Assembly: GCA_023436205.1 (NCBI GenBank)
Contig: JAEZKC010000106.1
Coordinates: forward strand, 230,231-294,230
Direction: 5' to 3'
Length of the DNA stretch: 64,000 bases
Source of the DNA: Fibrobacterota bacterium
GTDB lineage: Bacteria; Fibrobacterota; Chitinivibrionia; Chitinivibrionales; Chitinispirillaceae
Under the pieces are notes generated by a model, which was not told the origin of the DNA, searched no databases, and was given only the letters and a program-made list of their open reading frames with translations. The translations under genes were made by a program, and so were the position numbers. Below, piece by piece: positions 61,077-64,000 of this stretch; position 1 is the first letter of the stretch; every line of letters starts with the position of its first letter.

Positions 61077-62186
61077 CTATTGATCACTGCTTACAACTCG
61101 TGTGGAATACCCCTGTTTTTTCAGTGAACTTTCTGCAAAACTGGTGGCATCCTCTTCAGAATCAAATATACCTATTCTCACTTTATAAAGTCCCGCTGAA
61201 GGGACAATCATTACATTTTTATAGTCAGTGCTTAGTTTCTTTTTAAGGTTTTCGGCGTTTTCCTTGGATCCGAAAGCCCCCACCTGTACAGTATAGCTCT
61301 GCTGGTCCGTTTTTAGGGGGAGGGAAGGCGATGCTTCAATTTTCTTTGCTTCTTTAATTTCGATGGTTTTAACAATCTTATTTTCTGAAATTGTCTCTTT
61401 CTGCTTTTGGTTCCCGGAACTGCTTTCAGGCTTTTCCTTCTCTGTTCCAGGATTGTGAACAGCCTCAGGTTCATCTTCAAGTTTTTGCTCCTTTATCCTC
61501 AAAAGCTGTCCTTCATGCAGTGCCGTTTTGTCGAGATCCCCCGTTTTCCTTGCACACTCAAACAGCGCTTTCAGGTAAGGTACATGCCAGCCTGAGGATG
61601 AGTCCGGCAGTGCATGTTTTTGCAGGGTCTGGTAGGCCTGACTCCACTCTGCTTTCTGCATGAGAATATAGGCCCGGTACAAATCTGCTGCCACACTCAT
61701 TGAATCTTCATCATTCTGAGCAATGTCTAACCACAATGCATCGGCGGTTTTTTGATCACCCGTCATATATGCTGCCAATGCGTGCAGATGACGATAAATT
61801 GAAGAGTTTTTCTGCCAGCTGGCCTGTTCGTAAAAAGAAGATGCGCTTTTGTAGTCCTCTTTGAGGAAATGATAATCGCCAACAAGTGTAAGGCTTTGTG
61901 CCCGTGTTTGAGGACTTACGTCTTTACAGTTTCCAATGCTGTCGAGAATTCTAATCCCCTTCTCAGGATCAAGAGTGCGGGCATAGAGCACTTTAACATT
62001 TGGATCTGAAGGTACATTTTTCAGGATCTTTTCAAGTGCCGATCGTGCCTCAGTGGTTTTTCCCTGTTCATAGAGGCTCCTTGCTGTGGACAATTCCGGG
62101 GATTCAGCTGCAAATCCCTGAAAAAGGGATACCAGGGCCAGAACGACAGCTTTAAAAGTGAAAATAGGTCTGTTCGCCGGAATCAT
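61077..62186 (-). CDS. Exported TPR-like protein with C-terminal SPOR domain
   Basis: 369 aa from ATG 62186, after the upstream gene ends; a longer frame overlaps it. A signal anchor (FKAVVLALVSLFQGFAA) precedes TPR-like helical repeats (about 30-235), a charged linker and a SPOR domain (about 285-365; YTVQVGAFGSKENAENLKKK, YKVRIGIFDSEEDA). SPOR domains bind denuded peptidoglycan at division sites, so a cell-division or envelope role is likely. Confidence 0.8.
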   Translation of the reverse strand: MIPANRPIFTFKAVVLALVSLFQGFAAESPELSTARSLYEQGKTTEARSALEKILKNVPSDPNVKVLYARTLDPEKGIRILDSIGNCKDVSPQTRAQSLTLVGDYHFLKEDYKSASSFYEQASWQKNSSIYRHLHALAAYMTGDQKTADALWLDIAQNDEDSMSVAADLYRAYILMQKAEWSQAYQTLQKHALPDSSSGWHVPYLKALFECARKTGDLDKTALHEGQLLRIKEQKLEDEPEAVHNPGTEKEKPESSSGNQKQKETISENKIVKTIEIKEAKKIEASPSLPLKTDQQSYTVQVGAFGSKENAENLKKKLSTDYKNVMIVPSAGLYKVRIGIFDSEEDATSFAESSLKKQGYSTRVVSSDQ

Positions 62187-62211
62187 TGATCGAAAAAGGT
62201 CCTCTGCATCG

Positions 62212-62589
62212 TTACTGGGGATTTTCCTCGCCTGCTGCCGGAGGAGGTTCCTGCTTTTTCTCGCTGTTACCATATCGGGCCGACTTGTAAAGGTCAAGTT
62301 GTGATTTGACAGAAACCAGTTCGTCTTCCAGCTGCTTGATTTCTCTTTTTCTTTTTCGAATACCTGCTTGACCGAGTAGATAATAGTAGGCTGCCGCCAG
62401 AAAGCCGATAAGAAGACCTATACCGAATGCACCTGCCACGTAGGCATAAATGGGAATGGGAACAGTTCTGTAGCCAAGAATTATCACTGGTACAGCCTTG
62501 GCGAAAGGCTCCTGTATAAAAGTAAAGATAAGAATCCATGCTACCACGAATGCAAAGGCAAACACCACTACCCACTTTAGAATACGCAT
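62212..62589 (-). CDS. LapA-like membrane protein
   Basis: 125 aa. Two transmembrane helices (VVVFAFAFVVAWILIFTFIQ and YVAGAFGIGLLIGFLAAAYY, quoted in part) separated by a short loop, followed by a coiled coil (IKQLEDELVSVKSQLD) and a Pro/Glu tail. This is the LapA (DUF1049) layout linked to LPS export regulation. It overlaps miaB by 1 nt. Confidence 0.75.
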   Translation of the reverse strand: MRILKWVVVFAFAFVVAWILIFTFIQEPFAKAVPVIILGYRTVPIPIYAYVAGAFGIGLLIGFLAAAYYYLLGQAGIRKRKREIKQLEDELVSVKSQLDLYKSARYGNSEKKQEPPPAAGEENPQ

Positions 62590-63851
62590 CAGGATATCCT
62601 TTCTCCAATCAGGGTCATTCCGCTGCTTCGCACTGCTTTAACTTTTAAAATCATTCCTGCTTCAATTCCCTGGCAAGCAATAAGAACCCTTCTGCACCCC
62701 CGGTCCTGGCCCATCCAGGCCTGCTCCCGTTTTTCCTGCTTCCCGCTTACGAGCACTTCGAGTTCTCTGCCTACAGATTCTTCATAAAGTTCACGGGTAA
62801 TTTCCGTCTGAAGTGAGATTAATTCTGAAAGCCGCTGCTGTTTTTGTTCCTCCGGGACCTCCTCCTTCATGAGGGCTGCTTTTGTACCCTCTCGTGGAGA
62901 ATACGCAAACATGAAAGCGGTGGTGAACCGGGCATCCTTAACCAGCGATAATGTGTCCCTAAACTCCGCATCACTTTCTCCTGGAAATCCAACCAGAATA
63001 TCTGTGGTGATGTCTGCATGAGGCAGCTTTTTTTTGATCATGTCAAGCAGTTTGCGGTAGTGTGCCGAATCGTACTTGCGGTTCATGAGGGAGAGAATGC
63101 GATCATTCCCTGCTTGAACAGGCAGATGGATATGGCTGCACAGTTTGGGATGAGTTGCCATGGTGTCGATTAGCTTTTCGGTACAGTCTTTAGGGTGACT
63201 CGTGGTGAACCGTATCCGTTCAAGACCTTCGACTGCTGTTATTCTGGCCAGCATATCCGGGAAATCCAAATCATTACTGCTGTAGGAGTTTACATTCTGG
63301 CCAAGAAATGTGATCTCCTTTATTCCTCCGGCCACTTTTTCCCTGACTGACTGTTCAATTATTTCGTAGGGGATAGATTGTTCCGCTCCCCTGACATAAG
63401 GCACAATGCAATATGCACAGTAATTGTTGCATCCCCGCATGACAGCTACAAAGTCGGTGACGGTATTTCTCTGGAACACCGAGTTTGAGGCTTCAGTGGA
63501 GGTAACGATGGAATCCACAACCGCTTCTATCTGTTCCATCTGCTTGGCTCCAATAACCCTGTCGACTCCGGGAATCTCCTCTTTTAAATGGTCGCCGATT
63601 CTCTGAGCCATGCAGCCGATAACCCAAAGCTGTCCCTTGCGCCTGCTTTTAATCCTGGCGAATTCGGCGATTCTGGCCTTTGCCCTCTTTTCAGCATTTT
63701 CTCGCACACTGCAGGTATTTACTACAATGAGGTCAGCATCATGAGGTGAATCAGTTAAAACGAACCCGCGCTGGGAGAGTAATTGATGAATGGTATCTGA
63801 ATCCGCCACGTTCATCTGGCAGCCGAATGTCTGAAAATAAACTGAAGACAT
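62589..63851 (-). CDS. miaB: tRNA-i6A37 methylthiotransferase
   Basis: 420 aa, normal for MiaB. The N-terminal domain has three cluster Cys (FGCQMN, NTCSVRE, GCMAQR); the radical SAM motif is CNNYCAYCIVPYVRG; the C-terminal TRAM region is near 365-420. It adds the 2-methylthio group to i6A37 in tRNAs reading UNN codons. A related MtaB/RimO paralogue is less likely because of the SVREN and PYVRG patterns. Confidence 0.95.
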   Translation of the reverse strand: MSSVYFQTFGCQMNVADSDTIHQLLSQRGFVLTDSPHDADLIVVNTCSVRENAEKRAKARIAEFARIKSRRKGQLWVIGCMAQRIGDHLKEEIPGVDRVIGAKQMEQIEAVVDSIVTSTEASNSVFQRNTVTDFVAVMRGCNNYCAYCIVPYVRGAEQSIPYEIIEQSVREKVAGGIKEITFLGQNVNSYSSNDLDFPDMLARITAVEGLERIRFTTSHPKDCTEKLIDTMATHPKLCSHIHLPVQAGNDRILSLMNRKYDSAHYRKLLDMIKKKLPHADITTDILVGFPGESDAEFRDTLSLVKDARFTTAFMFAYSPREGTKAALMKEEVPEEQKQQRLSELISLQTEITRELYEESVGRELEVLVSGKQEKREQAWMGQDRGCRRVLIACQGIEAGMILKVKAVRSSGMTLIGERIS

Positions 63852-63943
63852 TTAAAAGCAGGATTTCCCGAATGAGGTTAACAGGAGGACGGCAGGCCCT
63901 TCCATATTATATATAATCTTTTGAAAATACTATCCGCGCGCTT

Positions 63944-63999
63944 GGGACGGACTACCGTATTTCAAGGGACGGACTACCTTAATTCGGGGACGGACTACC
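63944..63999. repeat. Direct-repeat array at the right edge
   Basis: GGGACGGACTACC occurs three times (63944-63956, 63966-63978, 63987-63999) at 21-22 bp spacing with short A/T-rich spacers. The array is probably truncated by the window end. Spacers of about 8-9 bp rule out CRISPR. Confidence 0.85.
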
Positions 64000-64000
64000 T

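Noticed and set aside
63944..63999. CRISPR array
   Set aside because: Repeats are 13 bp and spacers only 8-9 bp, with no cas genes; CRISPR repeats and spacers are both longer.

Overview
The window comes from a Gram-negative, probably anaerobic or microaerobic bacterium. It encodes a tripartite RND pump, two TonB-dependent receptors, T9SS-like C-terminal sorting domains, a sensory [FeFe]-hydrogenase operon under Rex, a hemerythrin-tailed chemoreceptor and a complete F-type ATP synthase operon. Exported sugar-binding and glycosidase proteins with T9SS-like tails, in a non-Bacteroidetes setting, suggest the FCB group and perhaps Fibrobacterota/Chitinivibrionia. That placement is inference from gene content, because no 16S or marker tree was possible. 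No rRNA, tRNA or CRISPR array was seen.

Layout. 1-8.4 kb (all minus): an HDOD response regulator cut by the left edge and preceded by a near-consensus promoter; then an operon of TolC, membrane-fusion protein and RND pump, followed by a translationally coupled membrane protein with PAS domains but no visible output domain. 8.8-12.2 kb: a toxin-antitoxin (TA) island. HicBA, VapBC, a RelE-like toxin pseudogene with intact Xre antitoxin, YefM/YoeB, and a relic of another YefM antitoxin are separated one by one by copies of an imperfectly palindromic repeat of about 125 bp. 12.2-15.1 kb: HrpB helicase and a PilZ protein. 15.1-20.7 kb (minus): rex, two small thioredoxin-like [2Fe-2S] proteins, an HydS-like sensory hydrogenase with Fe-S and PAS domains, a SpoIIE-type phosphatase and a second hydrogenase with a complete H-cluster. 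The rex promoter carries an inverted repeat at the predicted start of transcription.

20.8-31.3 kb: a methyltransferase, then two facing modules that each pair a YfiR-like periplasmic protein with a TonB-dependent receptor; the minus-strand module also holds two histidine kinases. 31.3-39.5 kb: a lamin-tail-domain surface protein, a ferric-reductase-like membrane flavoprotein with an exported flavodoxin-like partner, small membrane proteins, a CPBP protease, and a histidine kinase broken by a large internal deletion. 39.8-50.5 kb: a secreted beta-helix protein, the chemoreceptor, a methyltransferase, a ferredoxin-type aldo/keto reductase, a metallophosphoesterase and a secreted clan GH-A glycosidase with an inserted carbohydrate-binding module. 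50.6-57.7 kb: atpI-like, then atpB-E-F-H-A-G-D-C. 57.7-63.9 kb: a membrane-anchored AraC-type regulator with a periplasmic CBM9-like sensor, then housekeeping genes gatB, a SPOR/TPR protein, a LapA-like protein and miaB. The right edge opens a short direct-repeat array.

The features most worth follow-up are the repeat-punctuated TA cassette array, the Rex/sensory-hydrogenase/SpoIIE operon, the paired YfiR-TonB-kinase modules and the CBM9-TM-AraC one-component regulator.
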